Origin: DASVXQ01 sp046727955 | Lineage (GTDB): Bacteria; Actinomycetota; CALGFH01 | Direction: 5' to 3' | Length of the DNA stretch: 11,254 nt | Assembly (NCBI GenBank): GCA_046727955.1 | Contig: JBKPDO010000321.1 | Span: 1 to 11,254, forward strand | In this document: piece after piece, positions 1-5,934 of the stretch | Numbering within the stretch: the stretch's first letter is position 1 | Layout: each line of letters begins with the position of its first letter | Position numbers and translations under genes: made by a program | Notes under the pieces: model-generated | Database searches by the model: none | What the model saw: the letters and a program-made list of their open reading frames with translations, nothing else | Told to the model about the DNA's origin: nothing

Positions 1-126
1 GCGGACATGCTGGTCGCGCTGCGCCGGGTCATCCTCGCCGCCCAATATCTGCCAGGTTCACTGGTCGAGCCCACCACAGCGGAAATCGTCGCGGTGCAGC
101 GTGCCTGGGCCGCCGCCGCAGCATGA
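1..126 (+). CDS. C-terminal end of an unidentified protein (5' truncated by window)
   Basis: Frame 1 is open from the first base and stops at TGA 124-126, giving 41 residues beginning ADMLVALRRVILAAQYLP and ending QRAWAAAAA. The segment looks helical and Ala/Leu-rich, and codon third positions are strongly G/C, so it reads as a genuine C-terminus. I do not recognise the family with certainty. The pattern of a leucine-rich helix, a proline break and an alanine-rich end resembles C-termini of some actinobacterial transposases, but this is a weak impression. No start codon, catalytic residues or domain can be seen. Confidence 0.5.
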   Translation, partial: ADMLVALRRVILAAQYLPGSLVEPTTAEIVAVQRAWAAAAA

Positions 127-421
127 ATCGCGAAAGTCGAGCTATAAGGAAGCCCTCAAATATCTGCGTGATCCTGCACTGCGGAAGATTGCCGAGCATC
201 AAGTCGCCGCATTGAAAGGAGGACAGTCTTCCCTCCTACCCGGGTGGCAAGGGGTAGCAAGCGGATCATAATCCTGAGTAACAGACGGATCATCAGGGGC
301 ACAAGAGCGTAGCAAAGCATGCAATTTTTACCGCGGACGACTGCGCCGGGCGGACGGATCAAGAGCGTGGTGATGTCACCGTTCCTTACTTTGACCTGGA
401 CTGCCGGCGAACCCGACCGCC
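127..421. other. Gene-free gap with short repeats
   Basis: No convincing gene fills this gap. Frame 2 stays open to TAA 269-271, and its last part (KEALKYLRDPALRKIAEHQV, from about 146) looks protein-like but has no start or ribosome-binding site, so it may be a remnant of a displaced coding end. A 6-bp hairpin (AGGAGG 217-222 with CCTCCT 232-237) is followed on the minus strand by TTTC. It could weakly terminate the minus-strand operon that ends at 422. Short direct repeats occupy 262-368. Confidence 0.45.
262..368 (+). repeat. Short direct repeats CGGATCA (x3) and CAAGAGCGT (x2)
   Basis: CGGATCAT occurs at 262-269 and 286-293, and CGGATCA at 355-361. CAAGAGCGT occurs at 302-310 and 360-368. 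They lie just downstream of the minus-strand WhiB-like gene. Their role is unknown. They could be protein-binding sites, ends of a small mobile element, or chance. Confidence 0.35.
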
Positions 422-1447
422 TCAACCCGCCGCCGCCATGCCCCGCTCCGCGACCTGGACCGCCGCGGCCTGTCGCCAGGGATGATCCGGCGCCACCGTC
501 CGACCGTAGTTGTGGGCGGCCCGCCGCGCATTGACCGCCTTGGCGACCCCAGGCCGATCGGTCGGCCGCCCCAGCCCCCACCGATCCCACGCCCGATACA
601 ACGTCGCCCTGGTCGTCTGCAACCGCTGGGCCGCCTTGTCCGTGCCGAGCTCCACCGCCAACCGCATGGCATCCTCGGCCGCCGCCCGGTCCCGCAGGAA
701 CTCCCTGGCCTCCTGCCACGGCTTGCCCGCCGGCTCACCGAGTCCCCACCTGGCAAACGCCGCCCGCAGCGTCGCCTGCGTCGCATGCAGCTGCCGGCCC
801 GCCTTGTACCAGCCAACCTCGTTGACCAGCTCGAACGCCGCCGCAGTCGCCGCGCGGTCCTCCGCCAGTCTTGAGGGCTGCTTGCGCCGCGGCACCGGCG
901 GCAGCCCCCAGTGCTCCAGCACCTCGACCAGGTCGTCGGACTTGTTCAGCCCCAGCGCCAGCGCCGCCCGCCACACCCCCACCTGGCAGGCAAGCTCGTG
1001 CGCGCGCACGGCCGCGCTGGCGTCCTCGAACAACCGCGACCACTGCGCCCGCGCCTGCCGGAAGGTCGCCGCCGATGCCTCGTCGGCCAGAACCTGCTCG
1101 CGGGACTGCGCCCGCCAGCGAGAGACCTTGTAGCTGCTGCGCAGCCGAGAGCGCTCCGCCGGGGTGGTGCCGCCCATGATGGCGTGCTCATCGCCTGTCG
1201 CCAGCGCCATCTTCAGGCACTCCCACTGCACCGGGCAGCGACCGCACAGCCGCTTTGCCGCCAGCTCGGCCTGGACGTCGCCCGGCTCAGGGTGGAACAG
1301 CTCCGGGCGCGTGCCGCAGGCCGCATTGTTGAGCACCACCAGGTTAAGGCTGGCCCCATCTGGCAGGCGGGGAAGATCCTCCGGCACCTCGCTCTCGCCT
1401 TGGAGGCTGGTCACCGGCCGGGCCGGACGATGGACGGCGAGGGTCAC
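422..1447 (-). CDS. WhiB-family regulator with three C-terminal HTH-like repeats
   Basis: The 341-aa protein begins with a WhiB-type iron-sulfur domain. Cysteines 44, 68, 71 and 77 give the C-Xn-C-X2-C-X5-C pattern, and MGGTTPAERSRLR (91-103) matches the WhiB turn and basic helix, except that the usual GxWGG tryptophan is methionine (IMGG). WhiB proteins bind a 4Fe-4S cluster and act with the principal sigma factor. The rest is atypical: three tandem units at about 145-185, 199-239 and 255-295. Each has a helix, a VG/LG turn, a second helix and a closing W-G-L (Trp180, Trp234, Trp290). They look like helix-turn-helix DNA-binding repeats, which is inference. Usual WhiB proteins are roughly 80-130 aa. 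The GTG start at 1445-1447 is chosen because it overlaps the upstream gene's stop (GTGA), implying translational coupling, with GGTGAGG nearby as a weak ribosome-binding site. Confidence 0.85.
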   Translation of the reverse strand: MTLAVHRPARPVTSLQGESEVPEDLPRLPDGASLNLVVLNNAACGTRPELFHPEPGDVQAELAAKRLCGRCPVQWECLKMALATGDEHAIMGGTTPAERSRLRSSYKVSRWRAQSREQVLADEASAATFRQARAQWSRLFEDASAAVRAHELACQVGVWRAALALGLNKSDDLVEVLEHWGLPPVPRRKQPSRLAEDRAATAAAFELVNEVGWYKAGRQLHATQATLRAAFARWGLGEPAGKPWQEAREFLRDRAAAEDAMRLAVELGTDKAAQRLQTTRATLYRAWDRWGLGRPTDRPGVAKAVNARRAAHNYGRTVAPDHPWRQAAAVQVAERGMAAAG

Positions 1448-1716
1448 GCGGCCTCACCGCCCGGACCCGCAGCTAGCTTGCGGGTGGCTGCGCGGCGGGC
1501 GCGCTCAGCGGCCAGCAGCCGCCGATACTCGGCCTGGTGGGCGCTGACCAGCCGCGCCAGCGCCACCCGCCGGATCTCACGGTTGGCCCGGGTGGCAGCG
1601 TTGTGGCACTGCTTACAGGTGGAGACGGGGTTGCGGTAGAAGTCGCCAGGCGGCTTGTCCGCCTGGCAGCGGGAACAGCGACGGTGCTCCCGCGCAGCAG
1701 TATGCTGAGCGTGCAT
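1444..1716 (-). CDS. Small zinc-ribbon protein, function unknown
   Basis: The 90-aa protein has two CxxC knuckles, CSRC (14-17) and CKQC (34-37), separated by 16 residues that include a KPPGDFYRNP stretch. This is a zinc-ribbon layout like that at the start of phage endonuclease VII/HNH-type proteins, but no nuclease motif follows. The remainder is a long Ala/Arg-rich helix (about 40-85), probably nucleic-acid binding. The start at 1714-1716 has AGGAG about ten bases upstream on the minus strand. The stop overlaps the GTG start of the WhiB-like gene by 4 bp, so the two are probably produced together and may act in the same regulatory unit. Confidence 0.7.
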   Translation of the reverse strand: MHAQHTAAREHRRCSRCQADKPPGDFYRNPVSTCKQCHNAATRANREIRRVALARLVSAHQAEYRRLLAAERARRAATRKLAAGPGGEAA

Positions 1717-1785
1717 CTTGGGGTAGCTCCTGGGATGTGCAGTTGAGGGCCGGGCGCGTGGGCTAGACGCGCTCGGCCCGCCTCC

Positions 1786-2073
1786 CTACCTGGACCGCTC
1801 ACCCCCTTTGGTCGCCGGCCCGCGGACTCGACGGGCTTTGGCCGACGCGAGCGCGAGCCGGGTGAAATAGGCACTGCGTAGCTGCTCGGCGCGGCGCTGA
1901 CGTTCGGCAGGCGGCAACTGTCCCTCCGGATCGGCCAGCCGCTCAAAGCGGGCGAGGAACGCCGCCCGGCCGTTCGCGGTGGTCTCCCGGGCATCGTTAC
2001 GACCGTGCATGGCGTAGGCGCCGATCCGCGCTCGCAGACCACGCTCGCCCGGTGTCAGCTCTGGCTTCGGCAT
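1786..2073 (-). CDS. Conserved small actinobacterial protein of unknown function
   Basis: The 95-aa, highly charged, mostly helical protein begins MPKPELTPGERGLRARIGAY and contains AAFLARFERLADPEGQLPPAERQ, split here by family-like conserved blocks, followed by RRAEQLRSAYFTRLALASAK. From memory this resembles a small hypothetical protein widespread in Streptomyces and relatives, often in accessory regions next to WhiB-like or XRE genes. No catalytic motif, signal peptide or membrane segment is visible. The ATG at 2071-2073 is preceded by GAGGGAG as ribosome-binding site. It is the first gene of the minus-strand set and lies 69 bp upstream of the zinc-ribbon gene. The candidate promoter is at 2135-2163. 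Confidence 0.7.
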   Translation of the reverse strand: MPKPELTPGERGLRARIGAYAMHGRNDARETTANGRAAFLARFERLADPEGQLPPAERQRRAEQLRSAYFTRLALASAKARRVRGPATKGGERSR

Positions 2074-2134
2074 GTGGCTCCCTCGCGGTCAAGGCCACGG
2101 CGGAGGGCTAGCAGCGCCACAGCTTGCTGATCAG

Positions 2135-2163
2135 AATCTAGTGAGTCAACTACTAGACGTCTA
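2135..2163 (-). promoter_or_regulatory. Candidate promoter of the minus-strand operon
   Basis: Read on the minus strand, TAGACG (2163-2158) and TAGATT (2140-2135) are separated by 17 bp, close to the TTGACA/TATAAT pattern used by the actinobacterial housekeeping sigma factor. The -35 box lies inside the 26-bp palindrome, so a protein bound there would block polymerase. The first gene starts about 60 bp further on. This is predicted only from sequence. Confidence 0.45.
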
Positions 2164-2171
2164 GTAGTTGA
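2146..2171. promoter_or_regulatory. Perfect 26-bp palindrome, probable operator
   Basis: The 26 bases are exactly self-complementary: each 13-bp arm reads TCAACTACTAGAC, with the centre AGACGTCT. It lies in the spacer between the divergent XRE gene and the minus-strand operon. A further partial copy, TCTAGT at 2138-2143, pairs with the ACTAGA inside the left arm. Its length, perfection and overlap with the -35 box fit an operator for a dimeric regulator. The neighbouring XRE or ribbon-helix-helix protein is the obvious candidate, but that is inference. Confidence 0.75.
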
Positions 2172-2240
2172 GACGTCCTGAGTTTGTCTCATCCGTTCGG
2201 CTCAAAGAGACCACTCGCGCGGACCCGCCGAACAGGCCAT

Positions 2241-2258
2241 TCACGAGTCACTCACGAG
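2241..2258 (+). repeat. Two TCACGAG repeats 11 bp apart
   Basis: TCACGAG occurs at 2241-2247 and 2252-2258, one helical turn apart, about 70 bp upstream of the XRE gene start. The spacing suggests a side-by-side protein-binding site. TAGAAT at 2287-2292 is a possible -10 box for the XRE gene, but no convincing -35 box was found. The motif TCACG-N6-TCACGAG also occurs at 5965-5982. Confidence 0.4.
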
Positions 2259-2324
2259 CCTGTCGGAAGCCGCTTGGCGCGCGCCGTAGAATGGGGCAAC
2301 CTTCGCGCAAAGGAGCAACGCGTC

Positions 2325-3606
2325 GTGGCGAACGAGCGCCTTCGCCACCACCGCCTGCTACGAGGCTGGACCCTCGACGGGGTAGCCGACCGGCTCGACC
2401 AGCTCGCACCCACGGTCGGCAAGAAGCACCTGGGCGTCACCGGGGCGATGGTGGGCAAGTGGGAACGCGGCGTGCAGCAGCCTCGCGGCATCTACCGCGA
2501 GCTGCTGTGCGTGCTCTACGAGACCATCGCCGACGAGCTGGGTCTGTGCGAACCAGCGGGAGCCGAGGCCATACTAGACGCCATGCAGCGCCGAGTCTTC
2601 TTGCAGCGCCTCGGAGAAGCCACCGGCTTCGCGGTCGCCGTGGCCGCAGCGGAGCCTTGGACACGGCTCACGGCCGCCCTGAACCAGCCCAGCCGGGTCG
2701 ATCGGCAGACGATCAGCGAGCTGGAGCACGTCACCGTCAGCCTCGAAGGGCTTGAGTCCCAGGTCAGCCCACGTGCGCTGCTCGGCCCAGTGGTCGGGCA
2801 CCTGAACATCGTCACCTCGCTCCTGCGCGGTTCACCTCGGTCGTCGCTGGAGCGGCAGCTCTGCTCCATCGCTGGGGAGACGGCCGGCCTAGCGGGCTGG
2901 CTCACCTGGGACCTGGAGGACCGCCGGGCGGCCGGCGCCTACTTCCACGCCGGCATCCAGGCCGCTCAGGAGGCCGATGACAAGGCGCTGGGCGCCTACC
3001 TGGTCGGCAGCTCTTGCGTGCAGCCAGTCTATCGGGAGCGGCCCTACGCGCGGCTGCGGCGGCTTGAGGGGCGCACCCACGGCTTCACCCGCACCGACCC
3101 GCACCGACGCCAACCCCTCGACCCGGGCCTGGCTGGTCACCTTGGAAGCCGAGGCGCACGCGCTCGCCGGCGACGAGCGGCCGACCCTCCGGGCGCTCGA
3201 CGAGGCAGACACCGCCATGGCTCGGGTCGGCGAGGAGGACACTTCCCGTCGGCCCCGGGTCGTGTTCTTCAACCGCAACTACCTCAAGGGAGAACGTGGG
3301 GTGGCACTGGCACGACTGGAGCAGCCCGAGGCCGCCCAAGCGGTGCTGGAGGATGCGCTCTCGTCCTTGGATCCTGAGGCCGTCAAGACCCGCCCGCGGC
3401 TACTCACCGCGCTCGCGACCGCGCACCTACGGCAGGGCAACATCGACGAGGCGTGCCGGCTCGGCGGCGACGCGCTCGGACTCGCCACGCGGCAGCAGGT
3501 CGGGCCGAACCTCCAAGACGTACGAAGGTTGCGCCTCGAGCTTGAACCGTGGCGCGACAACCGCGCGGTCAAGGAGCTGGACGAGCAGTTCCGCCTCGTC
3601 GGGTAG
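2325..3606 (+). pseudogene. XRE-family regulator with helical-repeat tail, frameshifted
   Basis: The start is GTG 2325-2327, with AAAGGAG (2309-2315) nine bases upstream. An upstream in-frame ATG at 2184 is rejected because it has no such site. Residues 1-66 form an XRE/Cro-type helix-turn-helix (RLRHHRLLRGWTLDGVADRL, then VGKWERGVQQP). The rest is the all-helical, TPR-like region common in actinobacterial regulators. Near residue 255 the frame changes. The true continuation (STRAWLVTLEAEAHALAGDE to EQFRLVG, stop at 3604-3606) lies +1 relative to the first part. An exact 10-bp tandem duplication at 3087-3108 explains the shift: removing one copy restores GFTRTDANPSTRAWL and a protein of about 423 aa. 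As read, translation gives about 350 aa with a scrambled tail ending at 3377. The HTH domain would survive. An assembly error or phase variation is possible. Confidence 0.85.
3087..3108 (+). repeat. 10-bp tandem duplication causing the XRE frameshift
   Basis: The unit ACCCGCACCG occurs at 3087-3096 and 3097-3106, with two more matching bases after it. Ten bases is not a multiple of three, so the extra copy shifts the frame. Deleting one copy joins two frames that both read as good protein on their own sides. Confidence 0.9.
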
Positions 3607-3622
3607 GTGCCGTCACGGCACC
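3606..3622 (+). terminator. Hairpin at the XRE stop codon, possible terminator
   Basis: GGTGCCG (3606-3612) pairs with CGGCACC (3616-3622) around a TCA loop, starting on the last base of the stop codon. There is no T-run after it, so it may be an actinobacterial U-less terminator or an RNA-stabilising hairpin. Confidence 0.4.
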
Positions 3623-3638
3623 CCAGCATCTAGACTCC

Positions 3639-3654
3639 ATCCGAACATCCGGAT
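3639..3654. promoter_or_regulatory. Small inverted repeat upstream of the RHH-like gene
   Basis: ATCCG (3639-3643) and CGGAT (3650-3654) form an inverted repeat, and ATCCGGAT (3647-3654) is itself palindromic. Position between a possible -10 box and the ribosome-binding site suits autoregulation, but nothing proves it. Confidence 0.35.
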
Positions 3655-3674
3655 AGCCACCTCTGAGAGGGAGC

Positions 3675-3950
3675 ATGCAGCCTCGCAGCCGCAAGGTGTA
3701 CCAGCGCACCACTGTCTACCTGACCGCAGAGCAGCGGCAGTGGCTTCGGCGCGTCGCTGCACAGGCGCAGCTCAACGACGTGCCTATGTCTGCGAGCGAT
3801 GTTGTGCGGCTTGCCATCGCTCGGCTCCGTGACCAGCTCCCCGACGACAAGCTGCGCAGGGCCCTGATCGCCCACATCCAGGCCGAGGTAGAGGAGTATC
3901 CGGGCCGCGCCCGACGCGGCCTGCCTCAAGAGATCCGGCCACAGGATTGA
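3675..3950 (+). CDS. Small ribbon-helix-helix-like DNA-binding protein
   Basis: The 91-aa protein starts at ATG 3675, with GAGAGGGAG immediately upstream. A basic N-terminus is followed by a short strand (RTTVYLT, 11-17), helix 1 (AEQRQWLRRVAAQA, 18-31) and helix 2 (SASDVVRLAIARLRDQL, 39-55). This order matches the ribbon-helix-helix fold of ParD/CopG-type repressors and antitoxins, where the strand pairs in a dimer and contacts DNA. The C-terminal 35 residues are acidic then basic and could bind a partner. No toxin-like gene lies next to it on either side, so an antitoxin role is not supported. ATCCG repeats at 3639-3654 (ATCCGAACATCCGGAT) lie just upstream and could be its own operator. TAGACT at 3631-3636 is a possible -10 box. 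Confidence 0.6.
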   Translation: MQPRSRKVYQRTTVYLTAEQRQWLRRVAAQAQLNDVPMSASDVVRLAIARLRDQLPDDKLRRALIAHIQAEVEEYPGRARRGLPQEIRPQD

Positions 3951-4071
3951 TGCAGATCGCTCTATGGGACAGGTGCAACCAACTCTAGGGGCGGGAGGCT
4001 CCCGCTCCGGTCCCACAGGGCCGTTGAGCTGGGTCGTTACAACCTTCTCCACATCTCAAGGCCGGCCCTGC

Positions 4072-4096
4072 GGGCGGCCGCCTGCGGCGGCCGTCC
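4072..4096. terminator. Strong GC hairpin downstream of the RHH-like gene
   Basis: An 11-bp stem with one G-T pair (core CGGCCGCC 4075-4082 with GGCGGCCG 4086-4093) closes a TGC loop, about 120 bp after the RHH-like stop codon. No T-run follows. It could be a U-less terminator or act on either strand. Confidence 0.45.
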
Positions 4097-4334
4097 TCGG
4101 CTGGCACCGCCACGACGGGACCCCGTGAGCCGGTCCCGGCGCTGTTTGAATAATGCCCAAAAAGAGCCCAGAACTCGTGACTCATAAGTTCGTTTCTATA
4201 GGGTGCATAAGCTGATCGTGACAAGCACCTAGTCAGCAACTGCGCCGAAGGCCCAAAAGCGCTGATTATAGATTAAGGCCAGACAGGCGAATCGAACAGC
4301 AATCGAACGAAGGATGAACTCCTGGCAGAAACCC

Positions 4335-4363
4335 TTGACGTCAACAGAGGAGAGAGAAAGGAT
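4335..4363 (+). promoter_or_regulatory. Candidate housekeeping promoter for the secreted protein gene
   Basis: TTGACG (4335-4340) and AAGGAT (4358-4363) are 17 bp apart, close to the actinomycete TTGACN/TAGGAT pattern. TTGACGTCAA (4335-4344) is also a perfect 10-bp palindrome that could hold an operator. The next gene begins about 265 bp downstream, implying a long untranslated leader. Confidence 0.4.
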
Positions 4364-4630
4364 CTCCCGGGCTTAAGCGAACCGCCGACATCGTGGTCAT
4401 GTGCGTTCGCAAGGGGGGGCCATGCCACAAGCTGCTTTGACTCGTCTCGCACGGCCACCTAGCTCGCGACCGCCAGGACGAATCCTGCCGCATGCCCGCT
4501 CACCGCCGCCTGTGCAGGTCCGCGATGGCCGACACGTGGGCACCCCAACGCGTGAACTACAAGGCCCTCTCCCTGAAAACGGGGATCGTGCGTGTCTCCT
4601 CAAGATACGAGCAACTAAACGGGGGAATTG

Positions 4631-5182
4631 ATGAGGAGAACAGGAATCAGAATAGGGCTCATCGGCGGATTGCCGATGCTGCTAGTAGCCCTCTTTGCCT
4701 CGGCGGCTTTGGCCGTCACGCCGGGCACATACACGCCCACGAGCGATAGCTTCAACCCCGCGAATGCCCCGGGCAGCTCGCACCTCACGTCGGGCACGGT
4801 CCAGTGCGTGGTTAATGCAAACCTCGACGTCAACTGTAGCCCGTACGTGCTCGGGGGCGTCGGGCACACCAACGCAAACGTGAGTCTGACTGCCACCTAC
4901 TCGGCGACCATCGACTGCACCAACAACGGCGGCAATCTGGTCGAGTCCCATACGACGACCTTCTCGGCCAGCAGTTCGGTCACAGTGACCTCCTCGAGGA
5001 ATGGGCAGTTGTCTGTCCCGGCGCAGTCAGCAAGTGCATTCAGCGCGCCACAGGTCTGTCCGAATCCGAACTGGACGCCCTCGATCCGGGCGGGGACGCT
5101 AACGCTCAACAGCTTCACGTACACGCTCACCTTCGCGGGCTTCACCTCGCCCTACATCACGATCACCGCTACCGACCCCTAA
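4631..5182 (+). CDS. Secreted protein of unknown function
   Basis: The 183-aa protein has a clear Sec-type signal peptide: basic start MRRTGIR, hydrophobic core LIGGLPMLLVALFASA, and a likely signal peptidase cut after ALA (about residue 28) before VTPGTY. The mature part is rich in Ser, Thr, Asn and Val with alternating residues, suggesting beta-sheet. Its four cysteines (VQCVV, VNCSP, IDCTN, QVCPN) could form two disulfides outside the cell. There is no lipobox, anchor or enzyme motif. ATG 4631 is preferred to the adjacent TTG 4628 because GGGGGA (4621-4626) then has usable spacing. It appears monocistronic, with a possible promoter at 4335-4363 and a strong terminator at 5211-5240. I do not recognise the family. 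Confidence 0.75.
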   Translation: MRRTGIRIGLIGGLPMLLVALFASAALAVTPGTYTPTSDSFNPANAPGSSHLTSGTVQCVVNANLDVNCSPYVLGGVGHTNANVSLTATYSATIDCTNNGGNLVESHTTTFSASSSVTVTSSRNGQLSVPAQSASAFSAPQVCPNPNWTPSIRAGTLTLNSFTYTLTFAGFTSPYITITATDP

Positions 5183-5210
5183 ACCCCTAGGCCGGTGAGC
5201 CGCTAGACAG

Positions 5211-5240
5211 AAGGGTCGGGCCTGAGGAGGCCCGGCCCTT
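5211..5240 (+). terminator. Rho-independent-type terminator
   Basis: A 12-bp stem with one T-G pair (AAGGGTCGGGCC 5211-5222 with GGCCCGGCCCTT 5229-5240) closes a six-base loop, 28 bp after the stop codon of the secreted protein gene. The downstream strand ends CTTCATTT. AAGGG at the base also gives a short T-run on the opposite strand, so it may work both ways. Confidence 0.85.
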
Positions 5241-5416
5241 CATTTGGCTACCTTCCTGGACAATGACACAACTCCAGCTGCTTGCATCAGCGCCGTCAAC
5301 GTTGGGCGGTGAGGACAACCGCGAAAGCGCCGGAGCCGCAGCGTCTTAGTCGCCGTGCTGCCGCACGAGGACCTGCGCCGTTCACCACCTTCGCAGGTGA
5401 CGCTTCCGCCCCTCTG

Positions 5417-5439
5417 GCTTTGGGAGCAGGGGGTCGCCG
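5417..5439 (+). repeat. attP-like 23-bp copy of the tRNA-Pro anticodon arm region
   Basis: These 23 bases are identical to 7161-7183 in tRNA-Pro, running from the anticodon stem through the anticodon and variable loops to the start of the T-stem (GCTTTGGGAGCAGG, then GGGTCGCCG). Matching stops abruptly on both sides. The same orientation, and an integrase gene between the two copies, fit an attachment-site core. Bare flanks suggest an attP or a tandem-element junction rather than a normal tRNA end duplication. Confidence 0.7.
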
Positions 5440-5571
5440 ATCCGCGTTCGGTCGCGACGAACGATCGCTGCCAACCGAGATGGACGGGGGGGCCGCGTAG
5501 GGTGATTACGACCAATATCTTATGGACCCTATTTGGACCGATCATGGGAGGTGGCCTCTCTCACGCATCGA

Positions 5572-5590
5572 CCGGCGACGAGATCGCCGG
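5572..5590 (+). promoter_or_regulatory. Hairpin abutting a ribosome-binding site
   Basis: CCGGCGA (5572-5578) pairs with TCGCCGG (5584-5590) around a CGAGA loop. The stem ends within the GGAAGGGG (5589-5596) ribosome-binding site of the gene starting at 5600, so folding could affect its translation. Confidence 0.45.
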
Positions 5591-5599
5591 AAGGGGTCC

Positions 5600-5917
5600 A
5601 TGAGAGTGCACATCAGCCGTCGGCACCGAGCCCGGCGCGCCATGCTCACGTTCGCAGCAGCGGGGGCCATGCTAGCGCTGTCGGCCTTACCGGCGGCTGC
5701 GGCCCCGCCTGGCTGGTCGACCGCATCAGGCGGTGCAAACTCCAACGGCGTCGGATTCTGCCTGTCACAGCTTGCACGATTCCCGGAGATTAGCGTCGGC
5801 ACCTCCAGCGCTGGAGAGGCCATCCGAGGGATTGCCACCTCGGGTCCTGGAGCTGTTCCGAGCGAGCTCGAAGGTGCTCGCTATCCAGCCTGTAGCGGTC
5901 CCGCGGCTGGAGACTAG
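5600..5917 (+). CDS. Small secreted protein of unknown function
   Basis: The 105-aa protein starts at ATG 5600, with GGAAGGGG (5589-5596) just upstream. An in-frame ATG at 5522 lacks such a site. A very basic N-terminus (MRVHISRRHRARRAM) leads into a hydrophobic core (LTFAAAGAMLALSALPAAAA), a typical signal peptide cut near AAA-APPGW at about residue 36. The mature part of about 70 residues contains GGANSNGVGFCLSQLA and two cysteines (FCLS, ACSG) that could pair. It resembles, from memory, small exported actinobacterial proteins with a GxNSNGxGFC block, but no function is known to me. It lies between the tRNA-Pro fragment and the convergent integrase gene, so it may be element cargo. Confidence 0.65.
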   Translation: MRVHISRRHRARRAMLTFAAAGAMLALSALPAAAAPPGWSTASGGANSNGVGFCLSQLARFPEISVGTSSAGEAIRGIATSGPGAVPSELEGARYPACSGPAAGD

Positions 5918-5934
5918 ACCGACCAGCTCGCAGA

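Larger units (their letters stand above)
3951..4630. other. 680-bp gene-free region with hairpins and an AT-richer patch
   Basis: No open frame here has a good ribosome-binding site and protein-like codon use. Visible items are a small inverted repeat GCGGGAG/CTCCCGC at 3991-4005, a strong GC hairpin at 4072-4096, an AT-richer stretch at about 4145-4350, a possible promoter at 4335-4363, and an inverted repeat GCGAAC (4377-4382) / GTTCGC (4405-4410). The last 260 bp would be a long leader for the secreted protein gene if that promoter is used. I see no recognisable riboswitch core. Confidence 0.5.
5241..5599. other. Gene-free stretch with a tRNA-Pro fragment and leader of the next gene
   Basis: No supported gene lies here. 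The stretch holds a 23-bp copy of part of tRNA-Pro at 5417-5439, an AT-richer patch at about 5500-5545 (around AATATCTTATGG) that probably contains the promoter of the following small secreted protein, and a hairpin at 5572-5590 next to its ribosome-binding site. No convincing -35/-10 pair could be fixed. Confidence 0.45.

Noticed and set aside
2184..2324. An N-terminal extension of the XRE gene from ATG 2184
   Set aside because: It has no ribosome-binding site and an unlikely composition, while GTG 2325 has AAAGGAG at ideal spacing directly before the HTH domain.
3675..3950. A toxin-antitoxin pair with the RHH-like protein as antitoxin
   Set aside because: No small toxin-like gene is next to it on either side.
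3985..4239. An 84-residue minus-strand reading frame
   Set aside because: It spans the strong GC hairpin, has no ribosome-binding site, and shows no domain or protein-like composition.
4360..4630. A possible c-di-AMP (ydaO) riboswitch, suggested by AATCCTGCCGC before a secreted protein gene
   Set aside because: Only that short string is suggestive. The other conserved blocks and pairings of the riboswitch could not be found by eye.
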